From positions 5,713,009 to 5,777,008 of the forward strand of contig CAXIPT010000004.1 in the NCBI GenBank assembly GCA_964030475.1: 64,000 nucleotides of DNA, read 5' to 3'. A program made the position numbers and the translations under genes. How positions within the stretch are numbered: the stretch's first letter is position 1; every line of letters starts with the position of its first letter. Shown piece by piece: positions 32,959 through 44,957 of this stretch. The notes under the pieces were generated by a model. It was not told the DNA's origin. It did no database searches and was given only the letters and a program-made list of their open reading frames with translations. This DNA comes from Tethya wilhelma (lineage: Eukaryota; Porifera; Demospongiae; Tethyida; Tethyidae).

Positions 32959-34776
32959 CAGACAGCTGTGCCTCGTAGTCCGAGAGAAAGGCCTGTTGGA
33001 ACTTGAACCACGGCACCTCATCCTCCTGTGCAAAGTTCCTCTCCCAGAATGTGTCAATTTGGATGCTACTCTCTCCCTCGCTGCCGTCAAAGTCCCTCAC
33101 GGTGCTCTGCTGCCGTAGCTTGGTGTTCAACCTTGCCTGACGACGATGGAGGCTTGGTCTACTGGCATCGCTAGGAGGGGGAGGGGTCACCTGGGGTCAT
33201 GAATAATTAAATATTTGTAGCAATGAATAAAATTACTTAGCAATATATTCTCTTTAGTCTATATACAACTGTTGATGACGTTTGTGAAGTCAAGGTTCAA
33301 ATATTTCTTGACACATTAGTGAATATATTCATGAATAGCAGAGGTAAAAAAAAACCCTGCCAAATCATAGACAATCATTTACTTGACGCATGTATGCATG
33401 TACTTGTACTGCAATCTTTGAAATGTACCGAGTATGTACGTGTGTGAGTGAACACTAAAGGGTGGACATGATGCTACTTGCAATGAAGGCACCGATGGTG
33501 CATAAGCCTCGGCGCACTCAACTAGCTAGCACAGTTATATGCATACATTCTGTAAAAGAGTGTATCATAACTCAGTATTAAGAACTTATCCACCTGGCCC
33601 AGCCTGGCATAGTCTCGCTAGCCAGACTCTCCGCAAAAAATTGTTTTTGCGGCCCGGAGAGTCTGGCTAGTGAGCCTCGGACTAAGCCTGGCATATAGGC
33701 CCAGCCTGCAGCTGAGTTGTTCACAATACACTTTATACATATGGCCCAGGTTAGCCACATAGCTAACTATGGTAAAGCAGCAAATGTCACAGATGATGAA
33801 CCAGATGATCTTTGCTTGATTATTCCGCAATGCTCACCTGCTGTTAGATAGTGAAGTCTAACTATAAATTTGAACCACTGATGCATTTAATAGCTTCTAT
33901 GTAAAATGTATGCATGCCCTATATGCTTACATAGAAAGCAGGCCAACTCCTGTCTGTCTTGCCAAACAACACTGACTAACAGCAACAGCAGCTATAACTG
34001 AATCTCTGCTGTGCTATTCAACACGAATTCTAGATAACGCACACCAAATCAGTAGGCGTGGTCTCGAAGCTAAGCGCTCAAAGAAGCACAAAAGCCTCAA
34101 ATCTCAGCAACTACAGTGTTTTGGAAAGAAAAAAATATATGTTTACAAGATCATTCAGAGTTATGAACGTAAGTACCATCAATTTTGTCGCTAGAGCTGC
34201 CTTTCTTGAGATTTCGATGGAACAGACAGACAGACAGACAGACAGACAAAACGACTACCGTAACCCTCTGCACGTGCTACGCACGCGCCGAGGCTTAACA
34301 AGTGGATAGCTATAACAAGGGGAGAAACATAATGTTAATTTTAGTGATGACCATTTTTGTCTGGTCAAGCTGACCAAGGATGAGTGATTTTGAGTGGACA
34401 ATTTGATTACTTGCACAGTAAATGAACCGATGACCGCATGTTATTTCGGACTCTGTGAGTCATGCAGGTGAAATCAATCAAGCCACAATGTTGATACAAT
34501 ATTTACACCAGCCATACTGCATTAGTGCACCACAACAATGTCTCCACAGAGACACAAACATTTAGAGAATGCACCCAAACACAAAGTATCTAAATTTACT
34601 TCATCTCACAAGATATGCTGGAAAAAGGGAAGCTGTACAGTACGTAATGTAGACTTACTCGACCATCTTTAGGGGCCAGCTGTTCTTGGACCACTTGAAT
34701 CAGTGACCTACAGTTGGTGTCTTTCTCTTCTTCTTTGTCAAAGACAGCCCAGTAAAGAGACTGCAGAGTGAGTCTC
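32959..34776 (-). CDS. Two internal exons of an unrecognised gene
   Basis: Exon 34776-34659 (acceptor CACCTTGCAG, donor GTAAGT) reads RLTLQSLYWAVFDKEEE, then CRSLIQVVQEQLAPKDGR. Exon 33190-32959 (acceptor ATGACCCCAG, donor GTGAGT) reads VTPPPPSDASRPSLHRRQA, then DTFWERNFAQEDEVPW and FQQAFLSDYEAQLSG. The exon junction is in frame at phase 0. Composition, conserved-looking aromatic residues and good splice sites support coding. The intron carries the TA-flanked element at 33505-34295. Neither the first nor the last exon is found; flanking DNA is full of mobile elements. It may be an intact gene with long introns or a fragment. Function unknown. Confidence 0.5.
33505..34295. mobile_element. Non-autonomous TA-flanked element, copy 2 (complete)
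   Basis: Inverted termini AGCCTCGGCGC and GCGCCGAGGCT flanked by TA on each side, as expected for a Tc1/mariner-type target. Carries a nested hairpin near 33610-33690 (GCCAGACTCTCCG and complement). No transposase. Confidence 0.65.
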
Positions 34777-35613
34777 CTGCAAGGTGGGAGAGAGGCCTTG
34801 GGAAAGGAATGAAACTGACCGAATCTCGATTGTTATTCCAGCCTACTATATAGCTAGCTGTAACCTAAATTATACAAATGTTATCAAATTCTTGCTATTA
34901 ATTTGTAAATTATGGTCAAGTTTAAGACTTATAAATATATGCATAATCCACACACTTTCCCTACAGGTACTATTGCTGTTGTGTTTGTCACCCCTCTTAC
35001 CAGATGGCAGTGACTGTGACCATGGTTACCGTAGTGATATATTCTATTCTGTGTGACAACAAGCAACTCTCCACGAATTTATATATCATGATCACTAGTT
35101 GAGTGCATAAACTGAACATCATGATAATATTATTTTATTATTGAATCATCAACTTATTATATTCATTTTAATTGTTATCATGCCATCTATTATTTCAGGT
35201 ATAATATACACTGCTAGTGATTTTATAACAATAATAATAATTATCATGTACAGTGCACATGCATGGTTTACTGTATGTGGTATGCCAACACTACTTGATG
35301 TAATCATGCACTGTTTTCTTTCGCGAGGTGTTTCAATAAAACACAAATTCGAAAAAATATGGTCCATGCATGTGACCATCATTTTGCGAATTTGTGTTTT
35401 TAGTAAAATGCCTCGCAAAGGAAAACAATGCGTGATTGCATCAAACCAAATATTTCAGTTGACCTATAGTAGGTCTACAAAAATAACTAGTCTAGCAATG
35501 ACTTCAATTTGCTACTCAGTCTTAATTGAAGTTTGAGGTTGGACACCCTATCTGATTCAACGGTCAAAATGAAATTTCAGAACGGTCAAAAAGAATAATT
35601 TCAGAACGCTAAA
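34777..35613. other. Spacer with a hairpin element
   Basis: No gene. A stem-loop element spans about 35295-35443: arms around GCACTGTTTTCTTTCGCGAG pair with the complement near 35405-35435. Long open frames on both strands here are a by-product of this inverted repeat. Confidence 0.5.
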
Positions 35614-36670
35614 GTTGGTAAAGGTCGTCCAAATGACATCGTCCGTATATATAGCAAACTTGACCACGTGGTTTGCATATGTCTAATGCGCATGCGCATC
35701 CAATGTAGAGCAAGCNTTTAAGAGTCACATAATTTATTGGGCTATTCCAGTTTAAGGATACACCCCTAGCTGTTGAGGAGTGATACCATGCACCCCCTAG
35801 ACAATATTAACATTATACACGTGTATAATGTTAATATTGTCTAGGGGGTGCATGGTATCACTCCTCAACAGCTAGGGGTGTATCCTTAAACTGGAATAGC
35901 CCAATAAATTATGTGACTCTTAAAGATGATACAATTATCATCCTATAAAATTATTTTTCTCGTGCACTTTCTGATCCACAAGTTCAACTGTTTCACTTAT
36001 ACAACAAATGAACTAGACAATGTTTTATAATTATTTTTATGTTTGTCATGGCTATAGTTGTCCATCAGCATGTATCACTTCGTTCACTGTATCATATCTC
36101 ACCCAATCCCTCTCCTTTGTACTTATATATGTCCACATGCTGTAAAGCAATATTAATAATAATAATAATAATAATAATAACAAGTAGTAAAAATTTTATA
36201 AAAATAACAGTGTAGGAATGGGCAGTGCTGTAAAAAGCAAGGAAACAAGCCAAGACTCTGAATTTCGGCACATGACTACTTCATTTTTTGTGCAAAAGCC
36301 TTACAATCTCAAATGTGATTGCCTGCATGACTGCTGATATACTTCATTTAATTTACAATAGGGAGACAAAGGACCCTGTATACTATATGATATGATGAAG
36401 ACTGAAAATGAAGTAGTCATGTGCCGAAATTCAGAGTCTTGGCTTGTTTCCTTGCTTTTTACAGCACTGCCCATTCCTACACTGTTATTTTTATAAAATT
36501 TTTACTACTTGTTCATGCACTTTTTTCAACACTAAGGTGAATTTTGCAAGAGGCTGATCAGTCTCTGCAAAAAGCAGAAGTGCTTGCTCTACATTGGATG
36601 CGCATGCGCATTAGACATATGCAAACCACGTGGTCAAGTTTGCTATATAAATGTGACGACCTTTACCAAC
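35614..36670. mobile_element. Foldback element with two nested inverted repeats
   Basis: Outer arms (GTTGGTAAAGGTCGT at left, its complement ending at 36670, about 90 bp including ATGCGCATGCGCAT) enclose inner arms at 36178-36300 and 36404-36512 (AGTGTAGGAATGGGCAGTGC and complement). A related structure lies at 61258-62207. No coding capacity. Confidence 0.6.
35717..35924. repeat. Perfect 208-bp palindrome beside an N
   Basis: Two arms of 104 bp with no mismatch and no spacer, centred at 35820/35821 in TATACACGTGTATA. The left arm starts at the base after the single N at 35716. Confidence 0.9.
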
Positions 36671-37883
36671 ACCAAGATGGCTACATTTCAGTACAGTAAT
36701 TTATATCAAAGTTTTAAAAGCTGCCTAGCTCTTGTTTCTTGATATTTAGACAGAAAATAAGTGTAAAGGTTCGTAGTTCGGATGAATTCAAGTTACTATG
36801 TACAGTCAAAGTTGGCTCAACGCCTTTTGTTTCTCTGGAAATCGTGTTCAAGTAAGTCAGTTAGGGAGGAAGTAAGAATGAACAAAAATGCATTTGTGTG
36901 GCTTCGCGCTAAGCGCTTTCTTAGAGTGTTCTGGAGAGTTTCATTTGGTTTTCTAAGTGCATACATTAGGAAAAGTCTCTGAGAAAGCTTCTTAGCAAGG
37001 TTTAAAGCCTTAGCTATCCTTTACTAAACATTTATAAGCCTAGACATTTTGTATTGTGTCAATGGGGGTGGTGGCCCATTCCTACTATACGTACTACCGT
37101 ACGTATAATAATATTATTAATGATGATGTCAGTCTTGAATGAGCTTGCCTGAGGGTCTCTAAAGTTCATTGATTCTTGTTGACGATCTTTAGAGTAAGTA
37201 GGAACCATCACAGTTCTACAGTTTCTGTTCTGATTCGACCACCTGTTATCCTTAGCTGGGTGACTCTAAGCTAACCTATAATATTGCATATAGATAAATA
37301 GATACATAAGCTTTTCATGTCATGCTCAATGCAGCAGGCCAATTGGCCTAGCTATATGACAAAATTACAAAATTAAAAACAAATTTAACAGCTACATGCA
37401 TGTGCATTATATTAGGCATAAAATAGCTCACTCCTAACTCAGCCACACTGCAAGGAGTTTGGACCTCTTTTTTTTATTTATTTATTTATTTTTATAATTA
37501 TAATATTATATTGCTAAGACCTAACTATGACGTCACATTAGAATTGGGGGTGTGGCTAAGTGTAATAATTATGAAATATCAGCATTTCAATATAATTAAA
37601 CATTTAAACGTAAATACGGCGCCCGCGCTGGATGTCCTAAGTTCTATGGGCATTTCTGCATGGCAATGCGCTGACGACTACGTAATGTTCTGTCTAACTT
37701 GTAAATGTTTTTGGTGTTTCCTATTTGTTTATTGTTGTTGGGTACTTGTATACAAATAGCATTTGCTAACTATGTATCCTTGCATTGTTATTATTATGCA
37801 GAAATTTTATAGAAAAAAAAAAAAATTCAGGTTCTGTTCAATGACAATGTACACAATACAGTATAGCTATAGGCTTCAATAGT
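36671..37883. other. Spacer, no gene supported
   Basis: Plus frames of 66 and 82 codons at 36782-36982 and 37511-37759 start with ATG but show no domain, splice partner or coding-like composition. T-rich and A-rich runs occur near 37470 and 37810. Confidence 0.4.
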
Positions 37884-38913
37884 TCACTGGAATTCCTGTA
37901 TTGCCTTATAGCAGCACTGTAGGCTTGTGCTGGGTATCTCTCGAACATCCCCATTCTTGATGGGAGGGAACTGCTCCGACCATCGCAGGTGAGGAGAGAC
38001 ATCTGACACGACAGCCCAAAGTACATGGAGGGGATCTCCATGGGATACAAGTACAATGATCCGATCATTAAAGTCCCTATCCACTTTGATAAGAACTTCA
38101 GACATCCTGATGACACAATTACTCAAGGTTTCACATCCGAGTTCCATGAAAGTAGGATCACTGCAGTTGAACTTGAAGATCCTCGTAGATGTACCATCAA
38201 ACTCCCCACATCCCCTCTCTCTGAGAGCCTCTTCCTCTCGGAGTGGGGTTGTTACTTCGAAATGGTCACGGAGAATTTTAGCAGTCCCTTTGGTCCGTAA
38301 GAAATCAGATGTTATGATTACAAATCTTTCATCCAAAGTGTCAGCATCTTCAGACTGGAGCATAGACTCTAGTTTCACACAAGCCTATGAATTGCAAGGA
38401 AAATGGATTAATTCCTGTATATATATATATTATAGAGAAAACTATTAGCCAATTAGCACTTCAGACTTTGACCACATGCACCTCTTGTGGACAAATGATC
38501 GATGGCGTTGAATGAACGATTTTGCATAGCAGAATTTTCAAAAAAATTTTGGCAATTTTGCTCATAGATGTAGTAAGTACATCTATTTTTATGCTCTTAA
38601 TTCTGTCACAAAAATCTACTCTTGTTTTACATGTGGAACATAGGGAAACTCGATCCCTTGCCCACAAAAGGTGTGGTCAAAATGGGTGTGGTACTTCCGC
38701 AAGAACGTGGTGTTAATTAGAACTTCAAAGACTTTCAGCTCTAGCTAAAGTACTGTTTTGTGGAATCCCTGTATAGCAGACTCAGTATATATATAGCTAA
38801 TCTACTATTAGTTATACCTTTTCTGCTTGTTCCACCCCCTTATCTGTCAACGGGTAAAAGTTGCATCCCTTCTGTGGATTTGAGATCATGATGTTCTCAT
38901 CATTAGACTCCGC
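37884..38913 (-). CDS. Histidine phosphatase family protein (3' exons only)
   Basis: Two exons: 38913-38818 (acceptor AATTATAG, donor GTATAA) and 38384-37884 (acceptor AATTCATAG, stop TGA), phase 0. The first reads LTDKGVEQAEK, the LxxxGxxQA motif after the RHG motif in this superfamily. The second contains TSDFLRTKGTAKIL, LRERGCGEFDG and VLVSHGDPLHVLW, the last carrying the second catalytic His. Family members are phosphoglycerate-mutase-like phosphatases using a phospho-His intermediate. The exon with the first catalytic His (RHG) and the start codon should lie to the right of 38914, but I could not find it before the mobile elements begin. Either the first exon is distant or the gene is truncated. 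Confidence 0.7.
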
Positions 38914-39104
38914 CTATAATATTATTATATTCAAAATTAAAACCATGCATGATATCCATTATTACCGTGGTGACTGCGCGCATACATATATGCATCATTG
39001 TGCTGCATGGTAATAGTATACCGTATAATATTATAGACTCTAATTAAAGTGCCACTAAAAAATAATTATGACCCTGGAAGGCTCGTTTTTGGGAGCAAGA
39101 AAGT

Positions 39105-39570
39105 CATGAGGGTGTCCAAGAATCATATGAGGGTGTACAAGAATCTTATGAGGGTGTGCAGGAGTGTACTTTCCAGTAGATGACCCTTTGAACCTGCAAA
39201 AGTTAAAGGAATGTACCAGAGGAGGTACGACAGCCGTGCGTCATGCTGAGCTGGCATTTTAAATTTTACTGCACGTGATCATTAAATTTTTAGTACTTAA
39301 GCTCCTGGTGTCACGTGCAAATTGTATGGGCAAAAGTACATGTGCACTAAAAATGCCAGCTCAGCATGACGTACGGCTGTCGTATCTCCTAGGCCTGGGA
39401 ATGTACTTTCCAGATGACCTTTTCTTTTGGAGATACTGATAAGAAAACTAATCAGTGACCTCAATAGGCAAAGGTCAAGCGTGTCCTCCCTCCTCTGGCC
39501 CGGCTTAGCAGCTATAGGTTCAAAGGTCAGCAGAGAGCACACCCTCATAAGATTCTTGTACACCCTCATA
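39105..39570. mobile_element. Foldback element
   Basis: Outer arms ATGAGGGTGTACAAGAATCT and complement; inner arms with GCTGAGCTGGCATTT and complement around 39245-39365. The inner part resembles the hairpin at 53765-53893. Confidence 0.55.
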
Positions 39571-39577
39571 CCGTACT

Positions 39578-40273
39578 GGTAGCCTCGTCCCCAGGCTCCC
39601 CTTTGACCTTTCACTCACGGAAAGGATCTAGGAGAAGGGGAGCCTGGTATCCGAAATCACGTGCATGACGTCAATCGTTGCCAAAGAGCTAGAGCTAATA
39701 CGGGGCCCGGGCGCGGCGGTTTGATCATAGATACTACAGTATACTGTAGTATCTATGGTTTGATAAATGACGTCAAACTCTTGGTTCTGCGCAAACAGCA
39801 ATATTCGCGACCGCATTGGATGAAAGACGGGCTGAGCCGCTCGCACGAAGGTTTCGAGATGCCAGAATGCCAGCAGAGCTAGTTCTGTCCGTGCAGTTAC
39901 TGTTTAGCAAAGTTCACTCCTTAGACAGCCTAAAAATAACACTTTTACTATCCGCTTACTGTTTCTATCTGACAAAAAAAACTGTGCATTTCATTTTGCC
40001 ATACTAGCCTCACGTGGCAAGAATAAAAACGTGGGCAGAGTCATTGACCGCACTACATTATGCCCACGCGCAATTTTCATCGTTCTACCCTGTTCTATCC
40101 CCACGTGATCTCGGATACCAGGCTCCCCTTCTCCTAGTCTCGTGCCCAGACCCCACCCTCGCACAAGCGCGAGGATGGGGTCTGGGCACGAGAATGGGTG
40201 AGTCTGGGGACGAGACTACCCTTCTCCTTTCCGTGAGTGAAAGGTCAAAGGGGAGCCTGGGGACGAGGCTACC
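39578..40273. mobile_element. Long-TIR element with 5-bp target duplication
   Basis: Termini GGTAGCCTCGTCCCCAGG and its complement, about 55 bp of near-perfect inverted repeat, flanked by GTACT on each side (39573-39577, 40274-40278). Contains nested inverted segments (around 39628-39664 with 40103-40138, and a hairpin at 40137-40227). Related short ends (TAGCCTCGTTCCCAGG) occur at 60513. Confidence 0.6.
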
Positions 40274-41994
40274 GTACTGGCGCGTTATTAGGCGCACTTC
40301 GCGTATAAGTGCACACTCGAATATAAGCGCATGCCTCGTTGTTGCTCTTGACACTTCATTGTTAAGCGCTATGATGATTTTCACTATTGACACAGGGAAA
40401 GGATCAGCTTCTAGACACGTAGACAACACTTCACCCATAAAAAGAGTCCACACGCTCTTGCAGACAAGTTGTGCTCGAATAACGCTCTCCAAAAAATTCG
40501 GTTGCCTCCCTTTGTTGCTCACGTGGCAGTGTATCTCGTTATTACGCGCATTTCGCTGTTAAGCGCCTATTTTCTTCCTGTGGAAATATAACGATTCATT
40601 CAGACCCTCATTGACTAAAATCTCATAGTCACCCTAATTTTGAGACTGATAACACACCATAATTTATATAATGTATATACCCAGCCATGTCGAACAATGA
40701 AAACTCGATTCCTAAAGAGTTTTCTCTGTGCGGCCTCACCGTCACCAGCTGTAGCCATTGTCACAATAATAATGGACTGGTAAGACTTAGTACTTCACAG
40801 CCTGTCAGCAGTGTGGTCTTCCTATTTTTGCTGCCTCAAGTTGAAATGCAGACTTCAGAGCGATTTAAATCAGAGAAAAATCTATACTCCCCTAGGAAAA
40901 TGACTCAATATCAGCTAAAATTGCGAATTGCTGACTAATTGTAGCTGCTGACGCAATAATACAGCTTGCAATTGCAAGCTTGCATACCCATAGCCGCGCG
41001 CGCCTCCACTTGGCGGCAAAATTTGAGCCAATGTGGACTCGTGGAGGTGGCTCAGTGATAGCCTCGTCCCGATCCCCAGGCATTACCGATTACGTCATTC
41101 TTTGACTCAGCGCTAGAAAGCAACAAAATTTGTAAGAATTTTTTGCCCTTTGTTTGGAAAAACTGTTGGATATTTTTGTGTATTTTTTTCTGATAAACAA
41201 AGAATACTACCTTCTGAATTGTTCAGCAGCAAGAACTATACTTATATGGTGGATAAAAGTGCCACAGACTCGCCAACACTGTACCACGTGGGCTGGGTGT
41301 TGGTTGGACCTAGCTTGCAAAAGCAGTCCGAATAGCGTACCCCAGTAAAAATGGTAAGTGTAAACCTAGTTTTGTGTTCTACTTGCTTTGTTCTTGTTGC
41401 AAATCAAGTTTGGTGTTGTTCCCATCACAAGTGACGGATGTAGCAATGGTGACATTCAAGGGTTTATTAACACTAATATTTATAAATTTTTTATAGAAAA
41501 ATATGGGAACAATAATTAATTTCATGATTTTAGTGTTGGTACACTAGATGACGGTGGAAGGTATCCCAGTAGGCCCAGTATGTACCTTGGTAGAGTACCT
41601 AAATATATTTAACAAGCTAGCCATGAAAGTTTTGATAGTCAGTGTATTATGATTCTTATTATAACCCACCTTCATTGGTACATGTACATCTCAGTAGTCT
41701 GTTGTAGTACACCAAGGTGGAACAGGACATCTTATAGCAACCTTGGTAGAGTGCCTGAATGTATGTTAGATGCTCAGTATAGTTACCCTGTATTGTGACA
41801 TACGGCCTTCATATCACTAAGTCTATATGTCATTTGTGTACCTGAGAGTTTGCTATAGGACAGTCGGAGAGAGGGGTGAAGAGACTCTTTTGCGGTGAGG
41901 GGAGGCTATGTCACTGTCTGATGATGTCAACTCCTGCGAGTCAACACTGAGGCCACTGGGACCGAAAACCCTGTACATTATATCCTCGATATCC
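40274..41994. other. Spacer upstream of the SRCR cluster
   Basis: Low-complexity GCGC/AAGCGC words at 40280-40560. A plus-strand ATG frame at 40687 (SNNENSIPKEFSLCGLTVT) runs into donor-like GTAAGA at 40780, and an ATG at 41351 is followed directly by GTAAGT. Either could be a 5' exon of SRCR gene A, but no in-frame connection can be shown. Confidence 0.3.
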
Positions 41995-43190
41995 TCAGTT
42001 TCGCTCTCTCAGGCCTGTGTTCTCGATCCCTTCTACGATTTGAATATCAATTTGTTCTTGTGTATTGTTTTGTTCTTGTAGATTTTGGCAATTGATACAT
42101 GAGCATCCTGTTCCGCATTTTCTCTCTCGTCTCACACACCCACAGCGATGGGTTCTACACCCTGTTTTGCAAGTGCACCCCTTCCTGATGAAGTCTAGCC
42201 TCTGACGGACCTGGTCATAGTTGGATTGACTATCCCAGTCAATAGATAGTGTGTCATTAGTACATATCCATCCATGGCCATCTAATGATGGAAACTCAAT
42301 TCTATTTTCCACAGCTTGCCTCCACACAGTCAGTACCCATGTTGATCTCCTCCAGTGTCGGACTAAGGCACTGTCAGATGGTATGATCTCCTCTTCATAC
42401 TTGATGTTACTCCATAGTCTGTCCCGCAGGAATTTCAACCAATCGCTATGATGATCCATGAGGTGTTCGATCCGCTCTGGCCAGAGAATTGAAGATGGTT
42501 ATTGGAGAGGGGTATGTGGGTAGAAATGCTGAGCGATGTTTTCTGAAGTAAGCACATCCTACTAATCATAAGAATGATAGCAGTCCATCATCATCCATGT
42601 GTGCTAATGTTCCAGGGGTACTTGTGTTGTTTGAAGATATGAAGCCACTGTACTCAAAAAGAGTGTTTAAGAATGAAGCTTTTCCATGTCCATGAAAAAA
42701 AGATATGTAGTCACAACCTGTCATTACAAATATTGCTTGCATTATAGATGCCAACTCGGTTCTGGGGAGAGAAGCTAGTTCGGGATCATTATTGAAAGCA
42801 CTTACTAGTGCCTGCATATCAACAAAGCGTAATTCCTGTGATGCAAATGGACTCAGTTGAACAAAAACTTCAAGGTTACTATCAGCAACAATTGCATGGC
42901 AGGCCAATACACATCAGTGTCAGGACTCAGTACTAATTTCCTCCTTCCATTGCTATTCATCATGTGCAGCCAAACTCTTGAGTCAGCCTCTTCAGCATTG
43001 CTGGTTAGACGGTGATCATACTGTGGTGTCTTATTGCGTTCAATAAACATGGCCTTGTTGTGTGAGCTCCCTTTAAATCCCCCTCTGGTCACAAATCTTT
43101 GTCCGATAAGTAGTCTGCGTTTCATTAATTGTAGAAACTCCTCTGACATATCAGATTCCCTGGCCTGCATATTATATGACTACACAACAC
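41995..43190 (-). pseudogene. Mobile-element nuclease-like protein, frameshifted
   Basis: Three fragments in different frames. 43170-42853 reads EEADSRVWLHMM and LSPDTDVY; 42907-42566 reads MTGCDYISFFHGHGKASFL; 42459-41995 is a C-terminal part with a Cys cluster (CTCKTGCRTHRCGC, CGTGCSCINCQN). The (E/D)AD...SPDTDV and GCDY...G-G-K motifs resemble a FEN1/PIN-like nuclease core found in repetitive proteins of sponges and cnidarians (from memory, not searched). A frameshift follows DTDVY, and sequence between the last two fragments is not open. Broken copy. Confidence 0.5.
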
Positions 43191-43226
43191 AATCTCTTAC
43201 CATTATTATTGTACCATAATAAACAG

Positions 43227-44879
43227 GTGCTGTAGCAGTTGATGGTCCACATTTTGGTGAAGGATTGGGCAATGTTTGGCTCAGTAATGTCCTCAAGGAC
43301 TGTGTGGCTGATTTGTATTCTCATGGTATATTGCTGCTTTCATGATCAAGATGCTGGAGTTCGTTGTGGGGCTAAGAGTAAGGATTATTATATATGACTT
43401 GTTATGAATAATATCATGCATATTCATGTATTACTTGCATGATATACTCATTCTATATCAGTTCCTGTAACAGTGGTTTGTGATGGTGATGGAAGAGTTG
43501 AAATCTGTCACGACAACCAGTGGGGTGGAATATGCGATGAATTGTGGGACAGTCATGCGGCTATGGTGGTCTGTCGACAACTTGGCTCTACTGAAGGTTA
43601 ACTATTATAGCTTTCAGTTTACATATAAGGCTATATATAGGCTTGAGTCATGAGTCATGTTGTTAGCTGTAAAATATCAATTCTGCAATTATATTGTGGC
43701 TGTGTAAAAAATACCCTGAGACTCCAGATCCCAAACTTGAATTTATTAAGCCTCGGCGCGTGCGTAGCACGTGCAGAGGGTTACGGTAGTCGTTTTGTCT
43801 GTCTGTCTGTCTGTTCAATCGAAATCTCAAGAAAGACAGCTCTAGCTACAAAAGCGATAGTACTTACGTTCATAAATGTGAATGATCTTGTAGAATTACA
43901 TTTTTTGCTGTCCAAAACGCTGTTGTTGCTGAGATTTGAGGCTTTTGTGCTTCTTTTAGCGCTTAGCTTCGAGGCCACGCCTACTGATTTAGTGTGCGTT
44001 ATTTAGAATCAGAGCAATGCTCACTGCCACAACGATTTACTGCTGCTGCTGTTAGTCACTGTCAGTGTTCTTTGGATACCGTATAGCGGGAAATTTTCGT
44101 GAGGGAAAAATTTCGTTCTTTTCGTTCCAGACAGCATGAAAACAAAAATTTTGCCCACGAAAATCTGAAATTTTTAAAACGTGGCCGCGGGGTCATGGGT
44201 CCAGAATGAAAATAAGACCACGAAAACTTGTTTTCAAGGCCTGAAACGAAATTTTAACCGCACGAAAATTTCCCACTATACGGTATACAGACAGGAATTA
44301 GCCTTGCCAATGCATGATTATACTCAGTGCAATGCTGCTTATGCTCTCGGAAAGATAAACAAAGGTTGGCTTGCTTTCTGCATGTATACATTTTTTAGTC
44401 TGCCTGTGGCTGACTCAGGTCAATGACTTAGTAGTGAGAGTCTCAGGTCAGCTCCTGGCTACAGGCTAGAATTTGAGGTTGGTTGGATGATGAGGTCATA
44501 CATTCATATTGTGCATCATGCTAGCTGCGAGGCTTATGCACCTTGGTGCCTTCATTTGTGTAGGTGCTTTTTCTGCTAATTATCCAAACGAAGGTGGACA
44601 TAGTTGGCAACTTGGAGCTACTTGTAGTGGTACTGAGTCTAAGTTGAGTGATTGTCCAGGTGTTACTTTCCAGTTGAGGGATTCCTGTGACCTAATGTGG
44701 GACAATGGTGTGATGTGTGGACCAGAAGCATTTAATGGTTTGTTTACTGTATCACGGTCATGTGCATGGTTGTGACATTGTGGTTACCTTAATTGAGACT
44801 TTTATTTACAGTGATATTCCCTCATTTACATCAGTGCTCGTCACAAACATTCATGACATTCACAAACTGCATGGCACGT

Positions 44880-44916
<37 letters not shown>

Positions 44917-44918
44917 CA

Positions 44919-44957
<39 letters not shown>

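Noticed and set aside
35141..35536. 131- and 89-codon frames on opposite strands
   Set aside because: They mirror each other across a hairpin element and have no coding features.
38025..38448. Plus-strand frames of 91 and 130 codons
   Set aside because: Antisense to the histidine phosphatase exon, which has clear motifs.
40085..40562. 145- and 182-codon frames on opposite strands
   Set aside because: Generated by inverted repeats with GC-rich arms; no domain or splice support.
41351..41356. ATG followed directly by GTAAGT, a possible start exon for SRCR gene A
   Set aside because: Would give phase 0, while all SRCR exons need phase 1, and no linking exon was found; kept only as a note.
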